From an uncultured bacterium (GTDB taxonomy: Bacteria; Bacillota; Clostridia; Lachnospirales; Lachnospiraceae): a stretch of DNA of 64,000 bases. Below the pieces are notes generated by a model that was not told the origin of the DNA, ran no database searches, and saw only the letters and a list, made by a program, of their open reading frames with translations. Of this stretch, positions 51,444 through 60,616 are shown piece after piece. Each line of letters begins with the position of its first letter. Position 1 is the stretch's first letter. The stretch spans positions 1 to 64,000 of the forward strand of contig CANSYK010000014.1 of assembly GCA_947651225.1 (NCBI GenBank), read 5' to 3'. The translations under genes and the position numbers were made by a program.

Positions 51444-52181
51444 CTAATCATTAATATCTTTCTCATATTCCAAAATTTTCCCACTCTTGGCATCAATTTT
51501 TATCTCATACTCATAAATGCCTTTCACCAAAGTCACTTCATATACTGCTACTCCATCATCTGTATCAAATTCCAACTCCGTTACCGTTGCATTTGGAACC
51601 TTATTTAAAGCAATGGATTTTGCCTTTGCGTTGCCAATATACTGACTGCTGGATGACTGGCTGGAAGAGACGATTTCCCATTCATATTCCAGGAGCCTAA
51701 GTGTACTTGCACTGTAAACCAGCTTATATTTCTTACTTCCCTTTTTCAGTACAATTTTACACTGTGTCATCCCATCATCTTTTTTCTTGCTTGAACTGGT
51801 AATTTGGGCACCTGCTACCTTTTTCAGGGCTTTTGCCTCTGCCTTTTTCAAGGCATTAGTTTTCACCTTCCCTGTTCTGTCTTTATTGGAAGGCATTTTG
51901 ATTTCCCACTCGTATTTCATCAGTTTTCCATCAGAAGCACGATATTCCAGGTTATACTCTTTGCCAGATTTTAAGAGCTCCACTCCATATACAAGTACGC
52001 CATCATCATAATCCTTATCAACTTCCACTACTGTCGCAGAAGGCACCTTTTTTAATGCTGCTGCTTTCGCATCACTTATACTCTGCATTTTCTTAGCCTC
52101 TGCTGCTGAAAATACACACACTAATGAGCATACAAATAACAATACACTGCAAAATGATATTTTTTTCCACAATTCTTTCAT
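51444..52181 (-). CDS. Secreted protein with three PepSY repeats
   Basis: 245 aa from ATG 52181 (GGAGG 7 nt upstream). Signal peptide (ISFCSVLLFVCSLVCVFSAAEA), then three PepSY units, each AKAAALKKVPSATVVEVD...YDDGVLVYGVELLKSGKEYNLEY-like: residues ~35-95, ~108-170 and ~180-245. A Ser/Gln-rich linker (SSSQSSSSQ) precedes the third. PepSY domains may inhibit proteases or bind metals at the cell surface; the function is unknown. The neighbouring yccF-like gene ends 26 bp inside the upstream leader. Confidence 0.85.
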   Translation of the reverse strand: MKELWKKISFCSVLLFVCSLVCVFSAAEAKKMQSISDAKAAALKKVPSATVVEVDKDYDDGVLVYGVELLKSGKEYNLEYRASDGKLMKYEWEIKMPSNKDRTGKVKTNALKKAEAKALKKVAGAQITSSSKKKDDGMTQCKIVLKKGSKKYKLVYSASTLRLLEYEWEIVSSSQSSSSQYIGNAKAKSIALNKVPNATVTELEFDTDDGVAVYEVTLVKGIYEYEIKIDAKSGKILEYEKDIND

Positions 52182-52206
52182 GTTCTTACCTCCATTTTCT
52201 AAACTT

Positions 52207-52569
52207 TCATATCTGAATTGTTGTCCCAAAAGGCATCAATGCTAATTTAGCCAGTTTAAAATGCTGCAATCCAAAAGGGATTCCTATGATTGTAAGGCAG
52301 AAAATACATCCAAACAACAAATGCTCTGCCGCTAAAGGCAGCCCTGACAAAATCAGCCAAGCCATATTAACTAAAAACGACATAGCCCCTCCCCCATAAA
52401 CCACCTCCTTCCCGAAAGGAAAAAATGTTAATCCGGCAATTTTAAAGCATTGCATCCCTACTGGTATTCCAACAATCGTAACACACCAGAGGCAGCCAGC
52501 AAGAATCCAGCTAAGACCACCAATAAAACCGCCAAATAAGAACCATATCAGATTTCCCAAACAACCCAT
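52207..52569 (-). CDS. YccF domain inner-membrane protein
   Basis: 120 aa, two YccF repeats: GNLIWFLFGGFIGGLSWILAGCLWCVTIVGIPVGMQCFKIAGLTFFPFGKEV and a second with LFGCIFCLTIIGIPFGLQHFKLAKLALMPFG. About four helices, function unknown. Probably cotranscribed with the PepSY gene. Confidence 0.88.
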   Translation of the reverse strand: MGCLGNLIWFLFGGFIGGLSWILAGCLWCVTIVGIPVGMQCFKIAGLTFFPFGKEVVYGGGAMSFLVNMAWLILSGLPLAAEHLLFGCIFCLTIIGIPFGLQHFKLAKLALMPFGTTIQI

Positions 52570-52813
52570 TGTTCCACTTTATCCTTCCCTGTATCGACAC
52601 AAATCTGTTCTGTCGAATTTCAAATTTTTATAATTATACATCAAAAATAAAATAAATTCTAGATATACTAACCTTAAAATTTATGGTAATACTGTTAATA
52701 GTTACTATATACCATCATTCACATTCATGACGTTATAGAACCAAAATCTTGAATTTTTCCATTTTTGTGCAAAATACACCAAAATCATCCATCTTTTTTG
52801 TGAATACTTATGG

Positions 52814-52842
52814 TTGATTTTGAGCGAATTTGGTCATATAAT
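52814..52842 (+). promoter_or_regulatory. Promoter of the fructose operon
   Basis: TTGATT, 17-nt spacer, TATAAT, about 50 nt before fruK. The remainder of the 320-bp gap 52570-52890 is AT-rich. A FruR operator is expected near here, but I cannot define one by eye. Confidence 0.75.
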
Positions 52843-52890
52843 ATCCCTAATAAAAACAGCTATTGCCTACAGTAGCAGAAAGGAGAAAAT

Positions 52891-53808
52891 ATGATTTATA
52901 CAGTCACTTTCAATCCATCACTGGATTACATTGTTTCTGTACCGGATTTCAAACTGGGCCTTACCAACCGTACCGATTCAGAACTGATGTTGCCAGGCGG
53001 CAAGGGAATTAACGTTTCCATTGTTCTGAAAAACCTTGGTATGGAAAGCACTGCCCTTGGATTTATGGCGGGATTTACCGGAGATGAAATCAGTAGAAAA
53101 GTAGAAGATATGGGCGTGAAAGCAGATTTCATCAAAATCAGCCAGGGAATCTCCAGAATCAATTTAAAATTAAAATCCATTGATGGCACAGAAATCAACG
53201 GCCAAGGTCCAGCTATCGGCCAAGAGCAGGTAGAACTTCTTTTAAAAAAATTAGACACCCTGCAGGCAGGCGATGTACTGGTACTGGCCGGAAGCATACC
53301 AGCTTCTATGCCGGATGACATTTACCGTAACATTATGAAACGTTTGGAGGATAAGGGAATTTTAATCGTTGTGGATGCCACAAAAGATTTACTGATTAAT
53401 GTCCTGGAATACCATCCATTCCTGATTAAACCAAACAATCACGAACTTGGAGAAATCTTCCATGTCACACTGAAGACAAAAGATGAAGTGATTCCTTACG
53501 CAAAGAAGCTGCAGGAACAGGGTGCCAGAAATGTACTGGTATCTATGGCAGGAGAAGGAGCTGTACTGGTTGCGGAAGATGGAACCGTAATCAAAGCCCC
53601 GGCACCGACAGGTGAACTAAAAAACGCAGTAGGAGCAGGAGACTCTATGGTAGCCGGATTTATGGCTGGCTGGCTGGAGCAAAAAGATTACAGACATGCT
53701 TTTTGTATGGGAGTTGCTACAGGAAGTGCCAGTGCATTTTCTGAAAATCTTGCAACAAAAGAAGAGGCTGAGGAAGTATATCATCGTGTTACCCCTGATG
53801 CAGATTAG
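52891..53808 (+). CDS. fruK: 1-phosphofructokinase
   Basis: 305 aa, PfkB family: MIYTVTFNPSLDYIVSVPDF start, GGKGINVSIVLKNLG, catalytic Asp in NAVGAGDSMVAGFMAGW. Converts fructose 1-phosphate to fructose 1,6-bisphosphate. First gene of fruK-fruA-ptsH-ptsI-fruR. Confidence 0.95.
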   Translation: MIYTVTFNPSLDYIVSVPDFKLGLTNRTDSELMLPGGKGINVSIVLKNLGMESTALGFMAGFTGDEISRKVEDMGVKADFIKISQGISRINLKLKSIDGTEINGQGPAIGQEQVELLLKKLDTLQAGDVLVLAGSIPASMPDDIYRNIMKRLEDKGILIVVDATKDLLINVLEYHPFLIKPNNHELGEIFHVTLKTKDEVIPYAKKLQEQGARNVLVSMAGEGAVLVAEDGTVIKAPAPTGELKNAVGAGDSMVAGFMAGWLEQKDYRHAFCMGVATGSASAFSENLATKEEAEEVYHRVTPDAD

Positions 53809-53855
53809 ATTTAATTAAAAAATTCATTTTGAGGAATCCGGAAAGGAGCGACCTT

Positions 53856-55763
53856 ATGAGAATCACAGATTTATTAGACAAAAGAAGTATTCTTTTAAAC
53901 GCAGCGCCAAAGAACAAATCAGAGGCATTAGACACCGCTGTTGAATTAATGGCAAAAAGCGGGAAAATCCGTGATACTGAGGCATACAGGAAACAGGTAT
54001 ATGCCAGAGAGGAAGAAAGCACCACTGGCATAGGAGACGGAATTGCCATTCCACACGGAAAATGTGACGCCGTATCAAAGCCTGGCCTGGCCGCAATGGT
54101 CATTAAAGATGGCGTAGACTTTGATGCACTGGATGGTGAGCCTGTCAAATTGCTTTTCCTAATTGCGGCACCAAACACAAAAGACAATATACATCTTGAC
54201 GTATTAAGTAAATTATCTGTATTAATGATGGATGAAGATTTTTCGGCAGCGCTCTGCAATGCAGGCTCTGTTGACGAATTCTTAAAAATCATTGACAAAG
54301 CAGATGACGAAAAACCAGATATTGATGAACAACTTGAAAATACCGGAAAAGCAGAGGCAGGACAGACAAGAATTCTTGCTGTTACCTCCTGTCCGACAGG
54401 AATTGCCCACACCTATATGGCCGCAGAAGGTATTGAAAAGGCCGGAAAAGCAAAAGGCTGTTCTGTAAAAATTGAAACAAGAGGTTCAGGTGGCGCCAAA
54501 AATGTCCTGAGCGCAGCAGATATTGAAGGGGCAGACTGTATTATCGTAGCAGCAGATGCACAAGTTCCAATGGATCGTTTTAATGGAAAAAAAGTAATCG
54601 AATGCCCTGTTGCTGATGGTATCCACAAAGCTGATGAATTATTAGAACGGGCAATCGCAGGTGACGCACCTGTTTACCACAGTGACAATGCATCGCAGTC
54701 TGCACAGGCTACAAGCGGCGGAAGCGTAGGACACCAGATTTATACCCAGCTTATGAATGGCGTTTCCCATATGCTTCCATTTGTAGTTGGCGGTGGTATT
54801 CTAATTGCTTTAGCATTCTTAATTGATGGAATTGCTGTCGATATGAATTCCCTTTCTGTAGAGGAGCGCGGAAACTTTGGTTCGATTACAGCAGCCGCTG
54901 CTACTTTAAAAGGTATCGGCGATGTTGCATTTGGCTTTATGCTTCCTGTACTAGCAGGCTTTATTGCTATGGCGATTGGGGACAGACCAGCGCTGGCAGT
55001 TGGTTTTGTTGGAGGCATGATTGCTTCTCAGGGTAAATCTGGATTTTTGGGTGCATTGGTTGCAGGATTTATAGCTGGCTATCTGATTGTTCTGCTCAGA
55101 AAAATCTGCGACACTCTCCCAGAAGCAATCGAAAAACTGGCTCCTGTACTCATTTTACCTGTTGTGGGCATATTGGTAATGGGGCTTTTGATGAACTTTG
55201 CTGTTGAACCAATTATGGGTGCAATTAATACAGGCTTGAATAATGGCTTAAAATCTATGGGCGGCTCCAGCAAAATCGTATTGGGTCTGATTTTAGGCGG
55301 TATGATGGCAATTGATATGGGTGGTCCATTTAACAAAGCAGCTTATGTATTTGGTACAGCATCTATCGCAGCCGGAAACTATGATATTATGGCAGCCGTT
55401 ATGATTGGCGGTATGACGCCTCCATGTGCGATTGCCCTTGCAAGCTTATTGTTCAAGGACAAATTCACAAAAGAAGAAAGAGATGCCGGACCAACCAACT
55501 TTATTATGGGGCTTGCCTTTATTACAGAAGGTGCGATTCCATTTGCAGCATCTGACCCGCTCCATGTACTTCCCTCATGTATTGTCGGCTCCGGTGTGGC
55601 AGGCGCACTCAGTATGGCATTTAATTGTACCCTGATGGCACCACATGGTGGAATCTTTGTATTCCCAGTTGTTGGAAACGCTGCATTCTACCTGATTGCT
55701 TTAGTCGTTGGAACAGCAGTCTCCACAGTGCTTTTGGGTATTTTAAAGAAAAAAGCAGCATAA
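53856..55763 (+). CDS. fruA: PTS fructose transporter, subunits IIABC
   Basis: 635 aa from ATG 53856 (AGGAG 7 nt upstream). EIIA (residues 1-150) with phospho-His H67 (AIPHGK), EIIB with Cys C179 (VTSCPTGIAHTYMAAE), a linker, then EIIC (~residue 290 on) with LPFVVGGGILIALAFL, GGMIASQGKSGFLGAL and NFIMGLAFITEGAIPFAASDP. Imports and phosphorylates fructose to fructose 1-phosphate. Confidence 0.95.
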   Translation: MRITDLLDKRSILLNAAPKNKSEALDTAVELMAKSGKIRDTEAYRKQVYAREEESTTGIGDGIAIPHGKCDAVSKPGLAAMVIKDGVDFDALDGEPVKLLFLIAAPNTKDNIHLDVLSKLSVLMMDEDFSAALCNAGSVDEFLKIIDKADDEKPDIDEQLENTGKAEAGQTRILAVTSCPTGIAHTYMAAEGIEKAGKAKGCSVKIETRGSGGAKNVLSAADIEGADCIIVAADAQVPMDRFNGKKVIECPVADGIHKADELLERAIAGDAPVYHSDNASQSAQATSGGSVGHQIYTQLMNGVSHMLPFVVGGGILIALAFLIDGIAVDMNSLSVEERGNFGSITAAAATLKGIGDVAFGFMLPVLAGFIAMAIGDRPALAVGFVGGMIASQGKSGFLGALVAGFIAGYLIVLLRKICDTLPEAIEKLAPVLILPVVGILVMGLLMNFAVEPIMGAINTGLNNGLKSMGGSSKIVLGLILGGMMAIDMGGPFNKAAYVFGTASIAAGNYDIMAAVMIGGMTPPCAIALASLLFKDKFTKEERDAGPTNFIMGLAFITEGAIPFAASDPLHVLPSCIVGSGVAGALSMAFNCTLMAPHGGIFVFPVVGNAAFYLIALVVGTAVSTVLLGILKKKAA

Positions 55764-55788
55764 TGTCTATGTGAGAAGCACATCTTGC

Positions 55789-55840
55789 AAAAAGCAATTT
55801 TCAAACACGCTTTAGCGCACCACCTGTGTGCTGGTGCGCT
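55789..55840 (+). repeat. Family B end and hairpin in the fruA-ptsH spacer
   Basis: GCAATTTTCAAACACGCTTTAG (reverse family B end), then AGCGCACCA/TGGTGCGCT hairpin without a T-tract. It might lower ptsHI expression relative to fruKA or act as an RNA-processing site. Confidence 0.5.
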
Positions 55841-55918
55841 ATCGTATCAATCTGTAAACAGGGAAATAAAAGATTTCCTGAAAAAATAAGCAAACAACTA
55901 AAAAGGAGGATTATTAAC

Positions 55919-56176
55919 ATGAAGGAATTTACTTACACCATTACAGACCCAGAGGGAATCCATGCACGCCCGGCAGGAGAATTAGTGAAAGTCGCTAAAG
56001 AATTTTCCTGCAAAGTTACATTAACAAAAGACGGAAAATCAGGAGACTGCAAAAAGATTTTCGGCATCATGGGATTGGCAGTAAAAAACGGCAATGAAGT
56101 CGTTATGAGCTTTGACGGAGAAGACGAGGATGCAGCATATGAGAAAATCAGCGCTTTTATGAAGGAAAACTTATAA
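55919..56176 (+). CDS. ptsH: Phosphocarrier protein HPr with Lys in place of regulatory Ser46
   Basis: 85 aa from ATG 55919 (AGGAGG 8 nt upstream). Phospho-His H15 in GIHARPAG. Gap-free alignment to Bacillus HPr puts K46 (CKKIFGIMG) where Ser46 (KSIMGVMS) is phosphorylated by HPr kinase, and G52 replaces Ser52. So it can pass phosphate in the PTS but should not take part in HPrK/CcpA catabolite control. It likely serves the fructose PTS of this operon; a second, normal HPr elsewhere is possible. Confidence 0.93.
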   Translation: MKEFTYTITDPEGIHARPAGELVKVAKEFSCKVTLTKDGKSGDCKKIFGIMGLAVKNGNEVVMSFDGEDEDAAYEKISAFMKENL

Positions 56177-56199
56177 TTCCGGAAAGTGGGGGAACAGCG

Positions 56200-57837
56200 A
56201 TGAAAACTTATTATGGCAAAAGTGTATTTAATGGGATTGCCATTGGCAAAATCAGTATTTACCAAAAGGGGGAGCAGCAGGTAAAACGTGTCAAAGTAGA
56301 TAACACAGAAAATGAAAAAAAACGTTATTATGCTGCTGTAGAACAGGCAACCAAAGAATTACAAGCTCTATATGATAAGGCTGTAAAAGAAGTAGGGGAA
56401 GCAAATGCTGCCATTTTTGAAATCCATCAAATGATGTTACAGGATGATGACTACAAAGAATCTGTAGAAAATATTGTTGACAGCCAGCAGGTAAATGCAG
56501 AATACGCTGTAGCAACTACCGGAGATAATTTTTCACAGATGTTTGCTGCCATGGATGATGAATATATGCGTGGCAGAGCAGCGGATGTAAAAGACATTTC
56601 GGAAAGGCTTTTAAATATCTTAAGTGGTAAAGCAAAGACCGGAATGGACACAGATGAGCCTGTTATTGTCCTTGCAGATGACCTTGCGCCTTCTGAAACG
56701 GTTCAGATGAATAAAGAGTTGGTTCTGTCATTTGTAACCGTACATGGTTCTGTAAACTCCCATACCGCTATTCTTGCAAGAACTATGAGCATACCTGCAT
56801 TAATTGGTACAGACATTCCACTTGATGATACAGTAAACGGGAAGCTTGCCATTGTAGACGGAAGCAAGGGAGTCATTTATGTAGAACCAGATGAAAGCAC
56901 CCTCTCCGAAATGCAAGAAAAGCAAAAGGAAGAGCTGGAACAGAAGGCTCTTTTACAGACACTGAAAGGAAAACCAAACGTTACATTAGACGGAAAAGAA
57001 ATCAAGCTTTATGCTAACATCGGAAATATCAAAGACCTGGCAACCGTCATCCAGAATGATGCTGGCGGAATCGGTTTATTCCGCAGCGAATTCCTTTATC
57101 TGGAAAAAGACAACTATCCAACAGAAGAAGAACAATTCTCTGTATATAAGACAGTTGCGGAAACCATGGCAGGCAAGCAGGTAATTATCCGGACTCTGGA
57201 TATCGGTGCTGACAAGCAATGTGATTATTTTGAGCTTGGCAAAGAAGATAATCCGGCAATGGGTTACCGTGCCATCCGTATCTGCCTGGACCGTCCAGAA
57301 GTTTTTAAAACACAGCTCCGTGCTCTTTTCCGTGCCAGTGCTTACGGCAATCTGGCAATCATGTATCCTATGATTACCAGCGTATGGGAAGTAAAGAAAA
57401 TTAAAGAAATCGTTGAAGAAGTGAAAAAGGAACTGACGGAACAGAATATCGCCTTTGGGAATCCTTCTCAGGGAATTATGATTGAGACACCAGCCGCTGT
57501 TATCATCAGTCAGGAGTTGGCAAAAGAAGTTGACTTTTTCAGTATTGGAACGAATGACCTGACACAGTACACACTGGCAATCGACCGTCAGAATACAAAC
57601 CTTGATGATTTCTATGATGCACATCATCCGGCAATCCTTGCCATGATACGCATGGTAATTGAAAATGCCCACAAAGAAGGAATCTGGGCTGGTATCTGCG
57701 GAGAATTAGGAGCTGACATGGACTTGACACAGGATTTCCTTGCCATGGGAATTGATGAATTATCCGTTTCCCCTGGAAGAATCCTTCCAATCCGCAAAAT
57801 TATTCTGGAAACTAACGTAGCAGTACTCAAAAAGTAA
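56200..57837 (+). CDS. ptsI: PTS enzyme I
   Basis: 545 aa: HPr-binding N-terminal part, phospho-His near H188 in NSHTAILARTM, PEP-binding NDAGGIGLFRSEFLY, GAMGYRAIRICLDRPEVFKTQLRALFRAS, metal-binding Glu/Asp, SIGTNDLTQYTLAIDR, and catalytic Cys in WAGICGELG. Transfers phosphate from PEP to HPr. Placed 23 nt after ptsH. Confidence 0.96.
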   Translation: MKTYYGKSVFNGIAIGKISIYQKGEQQVKRVKVDNTENEKKRYYAAVEQATKELQALYDKAVKEVGEANAAIFEIHQMMLQDDDYKESVENIVDSQQVNAEYAVATTGDNFSQMFAAMDDEYMRGRAADVKDISERLLNILSGKAKTGMDTDEPVIVLADDLAPSETVQMNKELVLSFVTVHGSVNSHTAILARTMSIPALIGTDIPLDDTVNGKLAIVDGSKGVIYVEPDESTLSEMQEKQKEELEQKALLQTLKGKPNVTLDGKEIKLYANIGNIKDLATVIQNDAGGIGLFRSEFLYLEKDNYPTEEEQFSVYKTVAETMAGKQVIIRTLDIGADKQCDYFELGKEDNPAMGYRAIRICLDRPEVFKTQLRALFRASAYGNLAIMYPMITSVWEVKKIKEIVEEVKKELTEQNIAFGNPSQGIMIETPAAVIISQELAKEVDFFSIGTNDLTQYTLAIDRQNTNLDDFYDAHHPAILAMIRMVIENAHKEGIWAGICGELGADMDLTQDFLAMGIDELSVSPGRILPIRKIILETNVAVLKK

Positions 57838-57851
57838 AGAGAGGGAATACT

Positions 57852-58598
57852 ATGTTAACAGAAAAGCGCCATGAAATTATTTTGCAATTATTAAAAGAAA
57901 AAAACAGCGTTTCTGTAACAGAAATCAAAGAGGCGACAGGCGGCTCCGACTCTACAATCCGAAGAGACCTGACAACGCTGGATAAAGAAGGAAAGCTGAG
58001 CAAGGTTTTTGGTGGCGCAGTAGCTATTGGAACTGCCTATACTGTAACAGAACTTTCTGTTGCACAGAAACAAAAGGTAAAACAGAAGGAAAAACGGCAA
58101 ATCGCCAGATATGCGGCTCATTTAATCCAAGAAGAGGATTGCATTTTTCTGGATGCCGGAACTACTACAGGCTATATGATAGAATACCTGACAGAAAAAA
58201 ATGTTACTTTCGTAACAAATGCTGTAGACCATGCCAAAAGACTGGCGATTGAAGGGTTCAAGGTAATTCTGATTGGCGGGGAATTGAAAGGTACTACAGA
58301 AGCTGTAGTAGGAAGCCAGGCCGCCATAAGTCTCCAGAAATATCATTTTACCAAAGGTTTTTTTGGCACAAATGGCATTAGCAGACGGTATGGCTATACT
58401 ACTCCAGATAACAACGAGTCGGTTATAAAGAAAACCGCCATGGAACACTGTCATAAAAGCTTTGTTCTGGCAGATGCGACAAAGTTTGGCGAAATCACCG
58501 CTATTAGCTTCGGCAACCTTGATGATGCTATTATCATCACAGAAAAAAAGCCGCCGAAAGACTATCGGGATTGTAATAATATTATTATAGCGGATTAA
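57852..58598 (+). CDS. fruR: DeoR-family transcriptional regulator of the fructose operon
   Basis: 248 aa: N-terminal helix-turn-helix (RHEIILQLLKEKNSVSVTEIKEATGGSDSTIRRDLTTLDKEGKL), then a sugar-phosphate-binding DeoRC domain (IFLDAGTTTGYMIEYL, FVTNAVDHAKRL, ILIGGELKGTTEAVVG, FFGTNGISRRYGYTTPDNNE). It likely represses fruK-fruA and is relieved by fructose 1-phosphate. Last in the operon, 14 nt after ptsI. The name is inferred from context. Confidence 0.85.
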   Translation: MLTEKRHEIILQLLKEKNSVSVTEIKEATGGSDSTIRRDLTTLDKEGKLSKVFGGAVAIGTAYTVTELSVAQKQKVKQKEKRQIARYAAHLIQEEDCIFLDAGTTTGYMIEYLTEKNVTFVTNAVDHAKRLAIEGFKVILIGGELKGTTEAVVGSQAAISLQKYHFTKGFFGTNGISRRYGYTTPDNNESVIKKTAMEHCHKSFVLADATKFGEITAISFGNLDDAIIITEKKPPKDYRDCNNIIIAD

Positions 58599-58600
58599 CA

Positions 58601-58642
58601 AAAAGACCAACGTTTCTTTCATTAGAGAAACGTTGGTCTTTT
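58601..58642. terminator. Bidirectional terminator after fruR
   Basis: AAAAGACCAACGTTTCT/AGAGAAACGTTGGTCTTTT with a short loop. Confidence 0.88.
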
Positions 58643-58666
58643 ATGTTTGATCATATGATCATATTA

Positions 58667-59278
58667 TCACTGTAATTTCTTTGCAAGTGGAATGAAAATC
58701 CCACCCAAAGAATTGCCCAGCGTAATCACCAGAATACACAGAAATGCTTCTCTTGACCACATTTTTGCAATTGAAAAATAAAACATATCTGCGATGCAAT
58801 GTTCAAAACCACATAAGATAAATGCCGCCACTCCCATAAACAAAATCACAGGATTTTTTGTAGAACGATACCCGTCTACTGCTACAAACATAAGAAATCC
58901 ACAAAAAATACCAAGTACAAATACACTCATCAAACTATCGTTTAGCTTTATTTTACACATTTCGGCTGCCTTTTCGGAAATCGAAGCAATTCGGGTCGCC
59001 TGCATCCCAACTGCTGCCAGAAAAGTTCCAGCAAGGTTTCCAACCCATATTATTACCAAATCCAGGCAGTACGGCAATGGCTGATTAACCAGATATCCAA
59101 CCTTTCCCGTATATAAATTCAAACCATGCAGGCAGATTGCGTATAGTCCAATCGTAAATATCAGCGCACCAATCACTTTATCGTCCAGACAAAGAAACAC
59201 GCATCCCCCAATTCCAATTGCTCCGCCAGCTAACACCGCTAAAATTAATGTGCAAATTTTCTCTTGTATATTTCTCAT
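58667..59278 (-). CDS. Formate/nitrite transporter family (FNT) channel
   Basis: 203 aa from ATG 59278 (GGAG 6 nt upstream). Six helices; the AGGAIGIGGCVFL, GLNLYTGKVGYL and LCGFEHCIADMFYF signatures are typical of FocA/NirC with the central His in FEHCIADM. Slightly short (usual 250-280 aa). Moves formate, nitrite or a small anion; the exact substrate is open. Confidence 0.88.
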   Translation of the reverse strand: MRNIQEKICTLILAVLAGGAIGIGGCVFLCLDDKVIGALIFTIGLYAICLHGLNLYTGKVGYLVNQPLPYCLDLVIIWVGNLAGTFLAAVGMQATRIASISEKAAEMCKIKLNDSLMSVFVLGIFCGFLMFVAVDGYRSTKNPVILFMGVAAFILCGFEHCIADMFYFSIAKMWSREAFLCILVITLGNSLGGIFIPLAKKLQ

Positions 59279-59343
59279 GTAATCTCCATTTCTCCATATA
59301 TGAACAGCAACATAAAACAAGGTAAAATATTCCCTGCCATCAC

Positions 59344-59356
59344 TAGAGCGTGTTAT
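59344..59356 (+). repeat. Repeat family B, short end remnant
   Basis: CTAGAGCGTGTTA between the FNT gene and the S41 protease gene. Only the first 11 nt of the family consensus remain, so this may be chance. Confidence 0.3.
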
Positions 59357-59377
59357 TCCGCTACTTGTTCCTTTAAT

Positions 59378-60595
59378 TTATTGTTCCTTAGTCAGATAAT
59401 CATATGCTGCCTTGATCTGATTATCCACTTTTTTGCCGCTGACTGGCAATTTTTCAGCCTTATCTGAGAGTTCCACCTCAACATCTGGTGTCAGCCCTGT
59501 TCCATGAATATTTTTTCCATTTGGCGTATAATATTTTGATGTTGTCATTTTAACAGCGGAACCATCGTCCAGACTAAAAATCCCCTGAACAATTCCCTTT
59601 CCAAAAGTTTGTGTTCCCACCAATTTTGCAACATTTTTCTCCTGAAGCGCTCCACTAAAGACTTCTGATGCACTTGCGGACTGTCCATTGACCAAAATCA
59701 CAAGCGGTTTATCAAATTTATCCGGATCTTTGGCATTATATTCCTGTTTGTAACCACTTTTATCCATACTATAGACAACAAGCCCTTCTGGAAGCATACG
59801 GTCAAGCATATCAACTGCTGTATCTAACAGTCCGCCGCCATTATCCCGTAAATCAATAATCATCCCTTCCTGCCCTTTCGCCTCCAAGTCTGCAACCGCA
59901 TCACGAAACTGCTCTGAAGTTACCTGCTCAAAGGAAGTCACCTGGACATATCCTATTTTATCATCCAACATCTGACTGGCAACCGTATCCTCCACAATCT
60001 CATCACGAGTTACTACGGCTTTTACCTCTTTCCGCTCCCGAATCAGGGTAAGCTCCACCCCTGAACCCTTTTCCCCTTTAATCAATGCCTGCACCTGCGA
60101 AATTTCCAGACCAGTTACTTCCTTTCCGTCCACAGCATAGAGAATATCTCCCGCCTGAATCCCCGCCTTTTCTGCTGGACTGTTTTTCATTGGCTTGACA
60201 ATTGTTATAACACCACTCTTTATATCAGTCGAAATATATGTTCCAATTCCACAATAAATCCCTTCTGTCTTTTCCTGTATCTCCTGATACTCCTCTGCAG
60301 TATAATATGCGGCATAATCATCACCAAGACCATTTATTACACCTTTATACACAGATTCTGCCATTTTTTCCTCATCAATCTCGTCCAGGAAATATCCGTC
60401 AATATATGCTTCCAAAAGCTTCACTTTCTTCCCGATTGTCCTCTCCAACGATGCATGATTACCCGATCCTCTCACAACCACTCCTCTCAGGTCAATCACT
60501 CCCGTCATTTCCATTCCCAGGATAAAAAGAATTACTGCCCCTAAGCAGCCTAATATCCCACATAAGAAACCTCTGCTAAATTCCCTCTCTTTCAT
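59378..60595 (-). CDS. S41 family C-terminal processing peptidase
   Basis: 405 aa: an N-terminal membrane anchor (CGILGCLGAVILFILGMEM), PDZ domain (ITIVKPMKNSPAEKAGIQAGDILYAVDGKEV), then the S41 catalytic domain with Ser in VNGQSASASEVFSGAL and Lys in GTQTFGKGIVQG. An envelope protease of the CtpA/CtpB type. Last in ftsE-ftsX-M23-S41, suggesting it processes or removes the murein hydrolase. Confidence 0.93.
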   Translation of the reverse strand: MKEREFSRGFLCGILGCLGAVILFILGMEMTGVIDLRGVVVRGSGNHASLERTIGKKVKLLEAYIDGYFLDEIDEEKMAESVYKGVINGLGDDYAAYYTAEEYQEIQEKTEGIYCGIGTYISTDIKSGVITIVKPMKNSPAEKAGIQAGDILYAVDGKEVTGLEISQVQALIKGEKGSGVELTLIRERKEVKAVVTRDEIVEDTVASQMLDDKIGYVQVTSFEQVTSEQFRDAVADLEAKGQEGMIIDLRDNGGGLLDTAVDMLDRMLPEGLVVYSMDKSGYKQEYNAKDPDKFDKPLVILVNGQSASASEVFSGALQEKNVAKLVGTQTFGKGIVQGIFSLDDGSAVKMTTSKYYTPNGKNIHGTGLTPDVEVELSDKAEKLPVSGKKVDNQIKAAYDYLTKEQ

Positions 60596-60616
60596 CTATC
60601 CATCCTTTCTTTTCTG

